Assembly (NCBI RefSeq): GCF_900102105.1
Contig: NZ_FNBB01000001.1
Span: 310,001 to 374,000, forward strand
Direction: 5' to 3'
DNA: 64,000 nucleotides
DNA from: Agrobacterium pusense
GTDB lineage: Bacteria; Pseudomonadota; Alphaproteobacteria; Rhizobiales; Rhizobiaceae
The notes under the pieces were generated by a model. The model worked only from the letters and a program-made list of their open reading frames with translations, did not search any database and had not been told where the DNA came from. Positions 55,354 to 64,000 of the stretch are shown piece after piece. Numbering within the stretch: position 1 is the first letter of the stretch; each line of letters starts with the position of its first letter. The position numbers and the translations under genes were made by a program.

Positions 55354-56154
55354 TCAGGGCAGGGAGAAATTGAATTTGTAGCTCGCCTGAACCCCGATGA
55401 TGAACTGGTTCTTCGAACCGCGCTCGCGCACGAGCGAACTGTCCGCGGCATCGCCGGTCAGGCGGCGATATTCCGCAAAGGAGCCGACTTCGGCATTTTC
55501 GGTGACTTTCCAGGTGATGGCGGCGCCGATACCGGCCGAATGCAGGCCGCCGCCCGGGCTATAGGGCGATGGCGCGCCGGCGGCCGCCTGTGCCGCACTC
55601 ACACCGTAATAACGTTCATTGTATTTGCTGCTCACCCACGTGGCGCGCGGGCCGGCCGAAATCTGGATGCCGGGGGCGATATCGGTGAAGGCATCGACAG
55701 CGACATCGCCGACCACGCCGCTGTGGCTGCGGATGCCCTGACGAACTTCGCCGCGAACGCGCAGCCAGTCGGTCGGATAAGCCTCGGCAAAACCACCAAG
55801 CTCGCCGCCGCGCTTGATACGCGTCATGCCCTTCAGATCGGCAGAATCACCCTCATCACGTGGAGAAATCAGGCGGCCGGCGAGACCCATGCTGATCGGA
55901 CCGTTATCCAGAAGCGAGATGGAGGCGCTGTCGTTCCGGGAGGTGAAACGGGCGCCCTGCCCCTGACGGCCGAGGGAAACGATGGGCGAAAAGCCGAATT
56001 CATTCTTGTTATCGCCCTGATATTTCGGCGCAGTGAAACCCGCGCCGCCGAGTTTCAGATACCAGTCGCCGGAAAACCAGCCATCCGCATGGGCATTGCC
56101 CACGGCAAAAAGCGATACAACACAGGCGGCAACGGCCGCTGATGGCTTGAACAT
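55354..56154 (-). CDS. MipA/OmpV family outer-membrane protein
   Basis: A 266-residue porin-like protein with a signal peptide (residues 1-23, cleavage after AHA). The chain is made of alternating strands and ends YKFNFSLP, as in outer-membrane barrels. The MipA/OmpV signature regions WYLKLGGAGFTAPKYQG and GFSPIVSLGR are near the N-terminus of the mature protein. MipA links murein synthetic and hydrolytic complexes in E. coli, and most homologues have no proven role. The ATG at 56154 has CTGGGG upstream. The gene stands alone. Confidence 0.85.
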   Translation of the reverse strand: MFKPSAAVAACVVSLFAVGNAHADGWFSGDWYLKLGGAGFTAPKYQGDNKNEFGFSPIVSLGRQGQGARFTSRNDSASISLLDNGPISMGLAGRLISPRDEGDSADLKGMTRIKRGGELGGFAEAYPTDWLRVRGEVRQGIRSHSGVVGDVAVDAFTDIAPGIQISAGPRATWVSSKYNERYYGVSAAQAAAGAPSPYSPGGGLHSAGIGAAITWKVTENAEVGSFAEYRRLTGDAADSSLVRERGSKNQFIIGVQASYKFNFSLP

Positions 56155-56286
56155 GAAAGAACCCCAGAAACGCAATACAGACAGGTGTCCGTAGAATTAG
56201 AGGGATTGTCTTTCCATTCGATTAACCAGTGCGTTAAGAAGCAGACACCACTGCGAGGCTCACGACACGGCGCCAAACCTCTCGTT

Positions 56287-56373
56287 CGTCATGCTCGGGC
56301 CTGTCCCGAGCATCTGCGACCGAAGGACTTTACGCAACGTGGATAGATCTTCGGAACAAGCCCGAGGGTGACG
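56287..56373. repeat. Palindromic intergenic element (TCATGCTCGGGC family)
   Basis: Arms at 56287-56315 and 56345-56373 pair at 23 of 29 positions. The arms are similar to those at 19088-19177. It lies between the mipA and cfa genes; the remaining intergenic bases hold no ORF. Confidence 0.7.
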
Positions 56374-56437
56374 CCGAGATTGCGGAGACGCTTGTCAATA
56401 CTCTCCGCAATTCGGTCACTCGTCGCCCACACCGTCG

Positions 56438-57694
56438 TCAGAATGTCACTTTCTCCAGCGGCGCCCGGGTCTTCTCAAACTCCAGCAGCTTTGCCTCGTT
56501 CTGCGCAATGTAGTCGCGATTATGCGGCACGGCATCGCGGTCCTTGGCGATCTGGATCTGGAAGATGTGGAAGTTTTCATGGGTGAAGGCCATTTCCGAC
56601 CCCGCCAGATAAAACTCCCACATGCGGAAGAAGCGCTCATCGTAAAGCGCGATCGCTTCTGCCCTGCGTGCCACGAAACGTTCCCGCCAGTGGCGAAGCG
56701 TATGGGCATAATGCATGGGCAGAATTTCGATATCCTTTACCAGCAGCCGCGACTTCTCGAGGGCCGGCAACACTTCCGCGAGCGATGGGATATAGCCGCC
56801 GGGGAAAATATATTTTTCGATGAAGGGGTTGGTCGCCAGTGCCGGATAGGGCTGACCGATGGAATGCAGCACCATCACGCCCTTGTCATCAAGCACCTCC
56901 GCCACCTTCTCGAAATAGTCGCGATAATGGGTCGGCCCGACATGTTCGAACATGCCGACGGAGACGATGCGGTCGTATTTTTTCGAGGCAGGCAGATAAC
57001 GATAATCCTGCAACTCGAAGCGGACATTGCCGGCAAGACCGCGTTTTGCGGCTCGGTCGCGGGAAACGCGCAGCTGTTCCTCGCTAAGCGTGATGCCGGT
57101 GACATCGGCTCCGGCGCTCTCGGCGATATACATGGCCATGCCGCCCCAGCCGGAGCCGATTTCCAGAACACTCTGGCCCGGCTCCGTCATCAGCTTGGCG
57201 GCGATGTGCCGCTTTTTCGCGACCTGCGCCTCATAGAGGCTGATGCCGGGCGGATTGAAATAGGCGCAGGAATATTGCCAGTCCTCATCGAGAAAGAGGT
57301 CAAACAGCTTTGCGCTCAGATCATAATGGTGGGCGACGTTGCTCTTGTTGTGATTGACCGGCAGATGCATCTTGATGCGGGCGGCGATGATGCGAGCCAT
57401 GCCACGCCAGATCATGCCGAAGGACAGGGCTTCGCTCAGCGTATTGCTTTTGACCAGCGCCAGAAAATCATAAATGTCGCCTTCCGCGACCTTCATGCGG
57501 CCTTCCATGTACATTTCAGCAAGCTTGAGCGCCGGATCGGCGGCAATCTCCTGCATGGCGGCTTCGTCGGCGAAGTTGAGAACCACCTTCTTTCCGGCAC
57601 CATTGCCGAATGTGCGGCTGCCGCCGGGGCTGTTGACGGTCAGATCACCGTTCTTGATTATCTTTTCGAGAAGAACATGCAGAGACGACGCCAT
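56438..57694 (-). CDS. cfa: Cyclopropane-fatty-acyl-phospholipid synthase
   Basis: A 418-residue SAM-dependent enzyme that adds a methylene bridge to unsaturated acyl chains of membrane phospholipids. The SAM-binding VLEIGSGWGGMA is at about 174-185, and the conserved YDRIVSVGMFEHVG and YIFPGGYIPSL segments follow. The N-terminal part (1-120) is the family-typical lipid-binding region. The start MASSLHVL has no close competitor. The gene is monocistronic. Confidence 0.94.
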   Translation of the reverse strand: MASSLHVLLEKIIKNGDLTVNSPGGSRTFGNGAGKKVVLNFADEAAMQEIAADPALKLAEMYMEGRMKVAEGDIYDFLALVKSNTLSEALSFGMIWRGMARIIAARIKMHLPVNHNKSNVAHHYDLSAKLFDLFLDEDWQYSCAYFNPPGISLYEAQVAKKRHIAAKLMTEPGQSVLEIGSGWGGMAMYIAESAGADVTGITLSEEQLRVSRDRAAKRGLAGNVRFELQDYRYLPASKKYDRIVSVGMFEHVGPTHYRDYFEKVAEVLDDKGVMVLHSIGQPYPALATNPFIEKYIFPGGYIPSLAEVLPALEKSRLLVKDIEILPMHYAHTLRHWRERFVARRAEAIALYDERFFRMWEFYLAGSEMAFTHENFHIFQIQIAKDRDAVPHNRDYIAQNEAKLLEFEKTRAPLEKVTF

Positions 57695-57804
57695 GGCACC
57701 CCCAATTGCTAAGTCTCACTTATCAATTTTGCTGACCGTATTCCTTTCGGCATAAGTTGCAAGATAGTCTTATTTCAAAAAAATTGAACGATTTCATCAA
57801 GCAA

Positions 57805-57835
57805 AAAGCCCTGCCGAGGTGTATGGCAGGGCTTT
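57805..57835 (-). terminator. Terminator after tex
   Basis: AAAGCCCTGCC (57805-57815) and GGCAGGGCTTT (57825-57835), 11-bp arms around a 9-nt loop, 27 bp after the leftward tex stop codon, with an A/T-rich flank. Confidence 0.85.
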
Positions 57836-57862
57836 ACTCAGAAAAATCATTTCAACCGCAGG

Positions 57863-60187
57863 TCAGCGCCGCTTCATGGCTTCAGCCAGGGCAGCTGCCA
57901 GTGCACCACCGGATTGCGACCCCTCGTTGCGATCTTTGGGCTTGGCTGTCGCGTGGCGCATGGCGTTTGTATTGCCCCTCTCCCGCATCGGCTGCGGCGC
58001 AGCCTCGCCACCATCCTTACGCATGGTCAGCCCGATGCGCTTGCGCTTCACATCCACTTCAACGACTCGCACCTTGACGACATCACCCGCCTTGACGACC
58101 TCATGCGGGTCTTTGACGAAACGGTCGGCGAGCTGCGAGACATGCACCAGCCCGTCCTGATGCACGCCGATATCCACGAAGGCGCCGAAGGCAGCCACAT
58201 TGGTAACGGTACCTTCCAGCAACATGCCGGGTTTCAGATCGGTGATCTCGTCCACGCCCTCGGCAAAGGTCGCGGTCTTGAAGCTCGGGCGCGGGTCACG
58301 GCCGGGCTTTTCCAGTTCGGCGATGATGTCCTTGACGGTCGGCAGGCCGAATTGCTCATCGATGAACTTCTTAGGGTCCAGCGACTTCAAGGTGGCGCTA
58401 TCGCCCATCAGCGAGCGCAGATCGCGGCCGCAGGCGGCGACGATCTTCTTCGCCACGCCATAGGCTTCCGGGTGAACGGACGAGGCATCCAGCGGCTCCT
58501 TGCCGTTTGGAATGCGCAGGAAGCCCGCGCATTGTTCGAAGGTGCGCTGGCCGAGGCGCGGCACTTTGAGCAATTCCTTGCGGCTCGCGAATGGACCGGT
58601 CTGATCGCGATGGGCAACGATGGCATCGGCAATCGAGGCGCCGAGACCGGAAACGCGCGCCAGAAGCGGCGACGAGGCCGTGTTGAGGTCTACGCCGACG
58701 GCATTCACGGCATCTTCCACGACAGCATCGAGCGAGCGGCTGAGGCGGCCCTGATCGACATCGTGCTGGTATTGACCGACGCCGATAGATTTCGGCTCGA
58801 TCTTCACCAGTTCCGCCAGCGGGTCCTGAAGGCGGCGGGCAATGGAGACTGCTCCACGTAGCGAAACGTCGAGATTGGGGAATTCGGCCGCCGCCCGCTC
58901 CGAAGCGGAATAGACGGATGCGCCCGCCTCCGACACGATTACCTTGGTGGGCTTTGTACCTGAAGCGGAAGCCGGCAGCTGGGCCAGAAGATCGGCCACC
59001 AGCTTTTCCGTCTCGCGGCTGCCGGTGCCATTGCCGATGGCGATTAGCTCGACATTGTGCTTGCGAATGAGCAAGGCGAGTTCCGCCTGCGCGCCGCGCA
59101 CGTCGTTCTTCGGCTGGAAGGGGTAAACCGTCGAGGTGTCCAGCAGCTTGCCGGTGCCATCGACCACGGCCACCTTGACGCCGGTGCGGATGCCCGGATC
59201 GAGACCCATGGTGGCGCGCGATCCGGCGGGGGCGGCCAGCAGGAGATCCTTGAGGTTCCGTGCGAAGACATTGATCGCCTCTTCTTCCGCCCGCTCACGC
59301 AACTCGCGCATCAGGTCGAGCGACAGCGACATGGAGAGTTTCACGCGCCACGTCCAGCCGGCGACCTCCATCAGCCATTGATCGGCGGGGCCAGCATTGC
59401 GGATATCGAAGGCGGCGGCGATGGTGCGCTGCGCCGGCTTCACCGGTGCGGGATCGTCTGCATCGACATCAATCGTCAATGTCAGAATTTCCTCGTTCCA
59501 GCCGCGCAGCATGGCGAGCGCCCGGTGGCCCGGCACGCTTGCCCAGCGTTCGGAATGGTCGAAATAATCGGAAAACTTCTCGCCCGCCGCCTGTTTGCCA
59601 TCCACCACCTTGGCGCGGAAGGTGGCGTTCTGGCGCATGTAATCGCGCAGGCGGCCAAGCAGATCGGCATTTTCCGTCATGGTTTCAGCCACGATGTCTC
59701 GCGCGCCCTCGAGCGCCGCCTTCACATCGGCCACCTCTCCCTGCACATAGGCCTCCGCCAGTTTCGCCGGATCGGCGGCGCGGTTTTCCCATATGGCTTC
59801 GGCAAGCGGGCCAAGACCGCGCTCGCGGGCGATTTCGGCACGGGTGCGGCGCTTCGGCTTATAGGGCAGGTAGAGGTCTTCCAGCTCGGCCTTGGTGCCC
59901 GCCTGCATGATCTTGACCATCAGCTCATCGGTCATCTTTCCCTGCCCGCTGATGGAATCGACGATGGAAGAGCGACGTGCATTGAGTTCGCGCAGATAGA
60001 CAAGGCGTTCGGAAAGCGTGCGCAGCTGGGTATCGTCAAGCCCTCCCGTCACTTCCTTGCGGTATCTGGCGATGAAGGGAACGGTCGCGCCCTCGTCCAG
60101 CAGGGTCACCGCCGCCTTTACCTGATCGGGGCTGGCGTTGATTTCGGAGGCGATGAGCGTGGTGAGGCGGGCGTTGTCTGCGGTCAT
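57863..60187 (-). CDS. tex: Tex family RNA-binding transcription accessory protein
   Basis: A protein of about 774 residues, close to the 773 of E. coli Tex. Visible domains: N-terminal helical part, a YqgF/RNase H-like domain with [19 protein letters not shown] at about 320-340, a helix-hairpin-helix region near 495-530 ([15 protein letters not shown]) and a C-terminal S1 RNA-binding domain at about 652-722 ([20 protein letters not shown]). Three in-frame starts (60223, 60205, 60187) exist. I chose 60187 because it gives the family's length. The ORF to 60364 is rejected. Confidence 0.93.
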   Translation of the reverse strand: MTADNARLTTLIASEINASPDQVKAAVTLLDEGATVPFIARYRKEVTGGLDDTQLRTLSERLVYLRELNARRSSIVDSISGQGKMTDELMVKIMQAGTKAELEDLYLPYKPKRRTRAEIARERGLGPLAEAIWENRAADPAKLAEAYVQGEVADVKAALEGARDIVAETMTENADLLGRLRDYMRQNATFRAKVVDGKQAAGEKFSDYFDHSERWASVPGHRALAMLRGWNEEILTLTIDVDADDPAPVKPAQRTIAAAFDIRNAGPADQWLMEVAGWTWRVKLSMSLSLDLMRELRERAEEEAINVFARNLKDLLLAAPAGSRATMGLDPGIRTGVKVAVVDGTGKLLDTSTVYPFQPKNDVRGAQAELALLIRKHNVELIAIGNGTGSRETEKLVADLLAQLPASASGTKPTKVIVSEAGASVYSASERAAAEFPNLDVSLRGAVSIARRLQDPLAELVKIEPKSIGVGQYQHDVDQGRLSRSLDAVVEDAVNAVGVDLNTASSPLLARVSGLGASIADAIVAHRDQTGPFASRKELLKVPRLGQRTFEQCAGFLRIPNGKEPLDASSVHPEAYGVAKKIVAACGRDLRSLMGDSATLKSLDPKKFIDEQFGLPTVKDIIAELEKPGRDPRPSFKTATFAEGVDEITDLKPGMLLEGTVTNVAAFGAFVDIGVHQDGLVHVSQLADRFVKDPHEVVKAGDVVKVRVVEVDVKRKRIGLTMRKDGGEAAPQPMRERGNTNAMRHATAKPKDRNEGSQSGGALAAALAEAMKRR

Positions 60188-60610
60188 ATGGGTCTCTGCT
60201 GTCATATCTGGAGCGGCGACCATAATGTCTGATTGTGGCGTGACAACAAGAGGCGACAACGATTCCACAGGAAAGGCTGACTTCAGGGGAAAGACAGGCA
60301 ATTCATCGTAGTGACCGCGGCGTCTCGAAAAGCGATTTCTGATGCAGAACGGCACCATCCGCACACCGTCACCCCGGACTTGATCCGGGGTCCAGTGCGA
60401 TCAAGTCCTTGATCGCTTAAGGCTCTTTCACGGCGCAGACGCGCCGTGGCTGGATGCCGGATCAAGTCCGGCATGACGGAGGAGGGATTTGCAGCCTCTG
60501 TTCGCAGGCTAAACGCGAGGCAATCGCCACATATTCGTCTTGACCTTTCGCCCCCCTGCCCTTAACGCCCCTGACACAAGGTTACTGGCGAATTTGCAGG
60601 GGTATTGACC
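60188..60610. other. Intergenic region between tex and purD
   Basis: About 420 bp without a supported gene. Most of the right half is the palindromic element at 60366-60479. The divergent promoters for tex and purD should lie at either end. A short AGGGG before the purD ATG is its ribosome-binding site. Confidence 0.5.
60366..60479. repeat. Large palindromic element (CCGTCA...TGACGG family)
   Basis: Outer 29-nt arms (60366-60394 and 60451-60479) pair at 25 of 29 positions, each containing a nested GATCAAGT-type hairpin. The interior carries another hairpin, CACGGCGC/GCGCCGTG (60429-60448). The ends match the small element at 1995-2025. Confidence 0.82.
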
Positions 60611-61882
60611 ATGAAAGTTCTGTTGATCGGTTCCGGCGGACGCGAACATGCGCTGGCGTGGAAAATCGCCCAGTCTCCCCTGCTTGATGCGCTCTACGCA
60701 GCCCCCGGCAATCCCGGCATCGCCGACCACGCGACGCTCGTACAGCTAAACGTCGAGGACCACGCGGCCGTCATCGCCTTTGCAAAAGAAAAGGCAATCG
60801 ACTTCGTCGTCATCGGCCCGGAAGCACCGCTGGTCGCCGGTCTGGCGGATGACCTGCGTGCCGCCGGCATCGCCACTTTCGGGCCATCGAAAGCGGCAGC
60901 CCAGCTGGAGGGTTCCAAGGGTTTCACGAAGGATCTCTGCGCGCGCTACGATATTCCGACCGGCGCTTACCAGCGTTTCAAATCCGCAGAGCCGGCCAAG
61001 GACTACGTCCGCGCACAGGGTGCGCCCATCGTCATCAAGGCCGACGGGCTTGCCGCCGGCAAGGGCGTGACCGTGGCCATGACGGAAGCGGAAGCGCTTG
61101 CCGCGATTGACGACTGCTTCGACGGCGCTTTCGGCGCGGCCGGCGCCGAAGTGGTGGTGGAGGCCTTCCTCGATGGCGAGGAAGCGAGCTTCTTCTGCCT
61201 TTCCGACGGCAAGACCGCGCTGGCGCTCGCAACCGCGCAGGATCACAAGCGCGTCGGTGATGGTGATACCGGTCCGAATACGGGCGGCATGGGTGCCTAT
61301 TCGCCCGCCCCCGTAATGACCGCGACCATGGTGGAGCGCACCATGAAAGAAATCATCGAGCCGACGATCTCGGGCATGGCGAAAGATGGTAATCCCTTCT
61401 CCGGCGTGTTCTTTGCTGGACTGATGATTACCGCCAAGGGCCCGGAACTCATTGAATACAACGTGCGCTTCGGCGATCCAGAATGCCAGGTGCTGATGAT
61501 GCGCCTGAAAAGTGATCTGCTGCCCATCCTCTACGCCACGGCCACTGGCACACTGGACAGGGTTGACGCGGAATGGCGCGACGAGGCTGCACTGACCGTC
61601 GTCCTGGCTTCCAAGGGTTACCCCGGCGCATACGACAAGAACACGCCGATCGCGCATATTCCTGAAGCGACCGAAGAAGCGAAGGTGTTCCATGCCGGGA
61701 CTGCGTTGAAGGACGACAGGCTGGTGGCTACGGGTGGCCGCGTGCTGAACGTTACCGCCCTTGGAAAGACCGTGACGGAGGCGCAGGCCCACGCCTATGC
61801 GCTGGCGGACAGGGTGGAGTGGGAAAACGGCTTTTGCCGGCGCGATATCGGCTGGCAGGCTGTGGCGCGCGAAAAGGCCTGA
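60611..61882 (+). CDS. purD: Phosphoribosylamine-glycine ligase (GAR synthetase)
   Basis: A 423-residue ATP-grasp ligase that makes glycinamide ribonucleotide in purine synthesis. It begins [19 protein letters not shown] with the family's GSGGREHA motif, has [15 protein letters not shown] near 140-155 as the ATP-grasp lysine strand, and [18 protein letters not shown] near 220-237. I chose ATG 60611 over an in-frame TTG at 60605. AGGGG lies 8 bases upstream. The gene is alone on its strand here. Confidence 0.95.
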   Translation: MKVLLIGSGGREHALAWKIAQSPLLDALYAAPGNPGIADHATLVQLNVEDHAAVIAFAKEKAIDFVVIGPEAPLVAGLADDLRAAGIATFGPSKAAAQLEGSKGFTKDLCARYDIPTGAYQRFKSAEPAKDYVRAQGAPIVIKADGLAAGKGVTVAMTEAEALAAIDDCFDGAFGAAGAEVVVEAFLDGEEASFFCLSDGKTALALATAQDHKRVGDGDTGPNTGGMGAYSPAPVMTATMVERTMKEIIEPTISGMAKDGNPFSGVFFAGLMITAKGPELIEYNVRFGDPECQVLMMRLKSDLLPILYATATGTLDRVDAEWRDEAALTVVLASKGYPGAYDKNTPIAHIPEATEEAKVFHAGTALKDDRLVATGGRVLNVTALGKTVTEAQAHAYALADRVEWENGFCRRDIGWQAVAREKA

Positions 61883-62038
61883 TTTTTAGATCAAACGGGC
61901 CGGCAACGAATATTTCGTTCAATTTTTACCAAGTTTGCTGACCCGATGGAAACGAAACGCCGGTAATACTTGCCCGAACATGGAATGGCGCACTTTGCCC
62001 GTATCACGAGGCGGCGCCGTTATTTGGGGGCTTTTTCG

Positions 62039-62554
62039 ATGCGGCGTCTTCTTCTGACAGCGATTGTCGTGCTGACCGGCGGGTCTGCCATGGCGTCTTC
62101 CATCGAATATATCAACGGTGTTCACACCACCAATGGCAGCTTCATCCGTCGCGACTGCACGGGTTGCCAGCAGGTCAAGGAGAAAACCGCGGCGCAGGTT
62201 TACAGCATTCCTTCCATAGAACCCGGGACCCAGCACACGGAAATGCGGGAAGTGGATGGCAAGCAGACGCTGGTGCGCACGGAAGCATGGCTCGGCGGCG
62301 CGCCCGTGACATTTGTCAGCACCAATCCGGCATGGATGCCGAAGGAAGCGTCTGGCACCGCAATCGCCACCTATGACGACGTGGAGCCAACGGCGCATAC
62401 GCAGGAAACCGCTGCGACGCCCGGCGGCATAGACATGACGACCACCACTGCGGCTACGAAGGAAATTTCGAGTACCGATGCGGCGGCCCCCTCACGCGCT
62501 TCTGCCTTGCCCGCTCCGACCAACTTCCCGGACTTCCAATTGCGCGGCAACTGA
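62039..62554 (+). CDS. Small secreted protein, possibly HPE1-like
   Basis: A 171-residue protein with a signal peptide (about 1-19, cleavage near AMA). The N-terminal region SSIEYINGVHTTNGSFIRRD is followed by a CTGC motif that could form a disulfide or bind metal. The C-terminal 65 residues are Thr/Ala/Ser/Pro-rich and look disordered. From memory, similar rhizobial proteins are listed as HPE1-like after a Liberibacter protein; I cannot verify this. The ATG at 62039 has GGGGG 8 bases upstream. The frame extends to 61970 without support. Confidence 0.6.
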   Translation: MRRLLLTAIVVLTGGSAMASSIEYINGVHTTNGSFIRRDCTGCQQVKEKTAAQVYSIPSIEPGTQHTEMREVDGKQTLVRTEAWLGGAPVTFVSTNPAWMPKEASGTAIATYDDVEPTAHTQETAATPGGIDMTTTTAATKEISSTDAAAPSRASALPAPTNFPDFQLRGN

Positions 62555-62870
62555 CCTGCGGGTTGGATGACAAATGTCAAACAATCGCGTCCGCGCTGTA
62601 TTTTTCACGGTCGTCAGCAACCATGTGGGGAATTAAAAATCCCCGAGGGGTTATTCCGCCGGCTGGCGTGATAAAGCTTCCACTAATTAAATATATCTTC
62701 AAATTTTTGGCTGCTAAGTCATCTCATGGTGCAATGCAGCACAGCATGAGGCCTTGGGCGGATGCCGCTCTTCAGGCCCTTCCCGGCGCATCATGCGCTT
62801 CTCCCTTTTCCGAAACACCGGCAGCGCGCGGCAAAGCGAGGCGCGCGAGGCCAAACGCTTGTGAGCGCCC
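62555..62870. other. Intergenic region upstream of the chemoreceptor gene
   Basis: About 316 bp without a supported gene. A small CCCC-GA-GGGG hairpin with an A-run and a T-run around it (62634-62654) could end the secreted-protein transcript. An AT-rich part near 62680-62710 is a plausible promoter for the chemoreceptor gene. I find no clear sigma-54 or RpoH match. Confidence 0.4.
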
Positions 62871-64000
62871 ATGAAGAACCTTTCCATTTCCCGTCAGTTG
62901 ATCGTTCTCGTAGTGGCCCTGATGGCCGCCTTCGCCGTGGCAACCTTCTACCAGCTGAAGTCCGCCACCGACGCGATCTATGAGGAACGCTACGGTATGC
63001 TGCGGACTCAGGTGCAGTCGGCCATCTCCATCCTGCAATCCTTCCACGACAAGGAAAAGGCCGGCACCCTTTCGCGCGACGAGGCCATGAAGCAGGCTTA
63101 TGCGACCGTCAGCGCCATACGCTTCACCCCGGATGGCTACCTCTTCGGTTATGATTACGATGTGACGATGAAGTTCCATCCCGATGCCAAGCGCGTCGGC
63201 GAGAACTTCAAGGGCAAGCCTGACAGCAAGGGTTTCGCTTATCGTGACGAGCTGGTGCGGCTTGGTCGCAATGGCGGCGGCCAGACAGATTTCTACGGCC
63301 CGAAGCCCGGCATGGAAGGCAATGACTACGCCAAGAGCTCCTATGCACTTGCCTTCGAACCCTGGCAGGTGGTGGTCGTGACCGGCGTTTACATCGATGA
63401 TCTGAACGCACAGGTGCGCGGCGAGGTGATGAAGGCGCTATCCATCGGCGCGTTGATCTTCGTGCTGGCGCTTGCAGCCGCTTTCTATGTCATCCGTGGT
63501 ATCTCGAAGCCCCTCGGCGATATTCACCGCGCGCTTGGCGAAGTCGCCAATGAAAACGTCTCGCTCGCCATTCCCCATACTGGCCTCACCAACGAAGTGG
63601 GCATGATGGCGAAGGCTACTGCCTCGCTTCAGGACAAGGTACGCGAGCGCCATGCCATGCAGCGCCGTGAGGAAGAACAGCAGCAACAGCTCAATGCCGA
63701 GCGCCAGAACAACCTCGACATGCAGCGCGACGAGGCAGAATTGCAGGCGCGTGTGGTCGCCACCATCGGCGAGGCGCTGGAAAAGCTGGCCGGCGGCGAT
63801 CTGACCGTGCGCTGCGGCGACCTCGGCAACCGTTACGCAACGCTGCGCGACAATTTCAACGAGGCCCTGACCCATCTCGATGCCGCCATGGCCAAGGTAA
63901 ATTCCAAGAGCATCGACATTGGCGGCTCAAAGGAAGAAATCCGCAAGGCCTCCAACGAGCTATCACAGCGTACCGAACGGCAGGCTGCCAATCTGGAAGA
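62871..64000 (+). CDS. Methyl-accepting chemotaxis protein with Cache sensor domain (3' truncated)
   Basis: The frame is open from ATG 62871 to the window edge (376 codons, no stop), so the gene continues outside. TM1 lies at residues 7-27 and a periplasmic Cache-type (sCache) domain at about 30-185, with SFHDKEKAGTLSRDEAMKQA and GYLFGYDYDVTMKFHPD. TM2 is at about 187-208, followed by a HAMP domain with the basic PxGDIHRALGEV linker and a charged coiled-coil. The methylation helices and the signalling tip are beyond the window, so the family name rests on the visible half. Ligands of such Cache domains are small carboxylates or amino acids. Confidence 0.82.
   Translation, partial: MKNLSISRQLIVLVVALMAAFAVATFYQLKSATDAIYEERYGMLRTQVQSAISILQSFHDKEKAGTLSRDEAMKQAYATVSAIRFTPDGYLFGYDYDVTMKFHPDAKRVGENFKGKPDSKGFAYRDELVRLGRNGGGQTDFYGPKPGMEGNDYAKSSYALAFEPWQVVVVTGVYIDDLNAQVRGEVMKALSIGALIFVLALAAAFYVIRGISKPLGDIHRALGEVANENVSLAIPHTGLTNEVGMMAKATASLQDKVRERHAMQRREEEQQQQLNAERQNNLDMQRDEAELQARVVATIGEALEKLAGGDLTVRCGDLGNRYATLRDNFNEALTHLDAAMAKVNSKSIDIGGSKEEIRKASNELSQRTERQAANLE

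Overview
This window is about 64 kb of a high-GC rhizobial chromosome, most likely from Agrobacterium (the A. tumefaciens/fabrum complex). Three things point there: the mannosylfructose pair mfpsA-mfppA, known from A. tumefaciens; a groESL operon with both a CIRCE element and an alphaproteobacterial RpoH-type promoter; and many families typical of Rhizobiales (DUF2093, DUF4170, DUF1217, DUF1127, DUF3422, DUF6101, LpxQ-like). It reads as core chromosome. I see no phage, insertion sequence, integrase, CRISPR array, tRNA or rRNA. The only mobile-type content is one RHH/RelE toxin-antitoxin pair and several families of intergenic palindromic repeats.

Layout. 1-9 kb: the end of mutL and a DUF2093 gene, then a leftward envelope cluster (pmbA, cysQ-like, DUF4170, waaA, HAD phosphatase, lpxK) and a rightward CPA2-type cation/proton antiporter. 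9-19 kb: patatin-like protein, rsmD, an RsuA/RluB pseudouridine synthase with a very long Arg/Gly/Asp-rich tail, tadA, a lipoprotein, ileS, ribF and a HAD-IIA phosphatase. 19-22 kb: groES-groEL, followed by a 121-bp repeat that duplicates the groEL terminator. 22-27 kb: a small PAS-like ORF, a DoxX protein, and the leftward unit hisS-VOC-hisZ-hisG. 27-34 kb: toxin-antitoxin pair, a conserved hypothetical, two small secreted H/C/M-rich proteins, a LysR/YeiH divergon with overlapping palindromes, tag with a secreted PPC-like gene, an L,D-transpeptidase and an LpxQ-like barrel. 34-41 kb: glycolate oxidase glcDEF with a divergent LysR regulator, then DUF3422. 41-50 kb: FadR-type regulator, mfpsA-mfppA, Nudix hydrolase, PiT transporter, rsmE, gshA, DUF1127 and a LysR regulator. 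50-64 kb: a six-module DUF1217 protein, DUF6101, ubiA, mipA, cfa, tex, purD, a small secreted protein, and the first 376 codons of a chemoreceptor that runs off the window.

Functionally, waaA and lpxK build the Kdo-lipid A core, and the LpxQ-like barrel may modify lipid A at the surface. hisS, hisZ and hisG link histidine synthesis with charging of tRNA-His. glcDEF oxidises glycolate. mfpsA-mfppA make the compatible solute mannosylfructose, and gshA makes the glutathione precursor. Most annotations are housekeeping. The less explained material lies in the repeat-modified groEL terminator, the LysR palindromes, the modular DUF1217 protein, the disordered pseudouridine-synthase tail and a few unassigned small genes.
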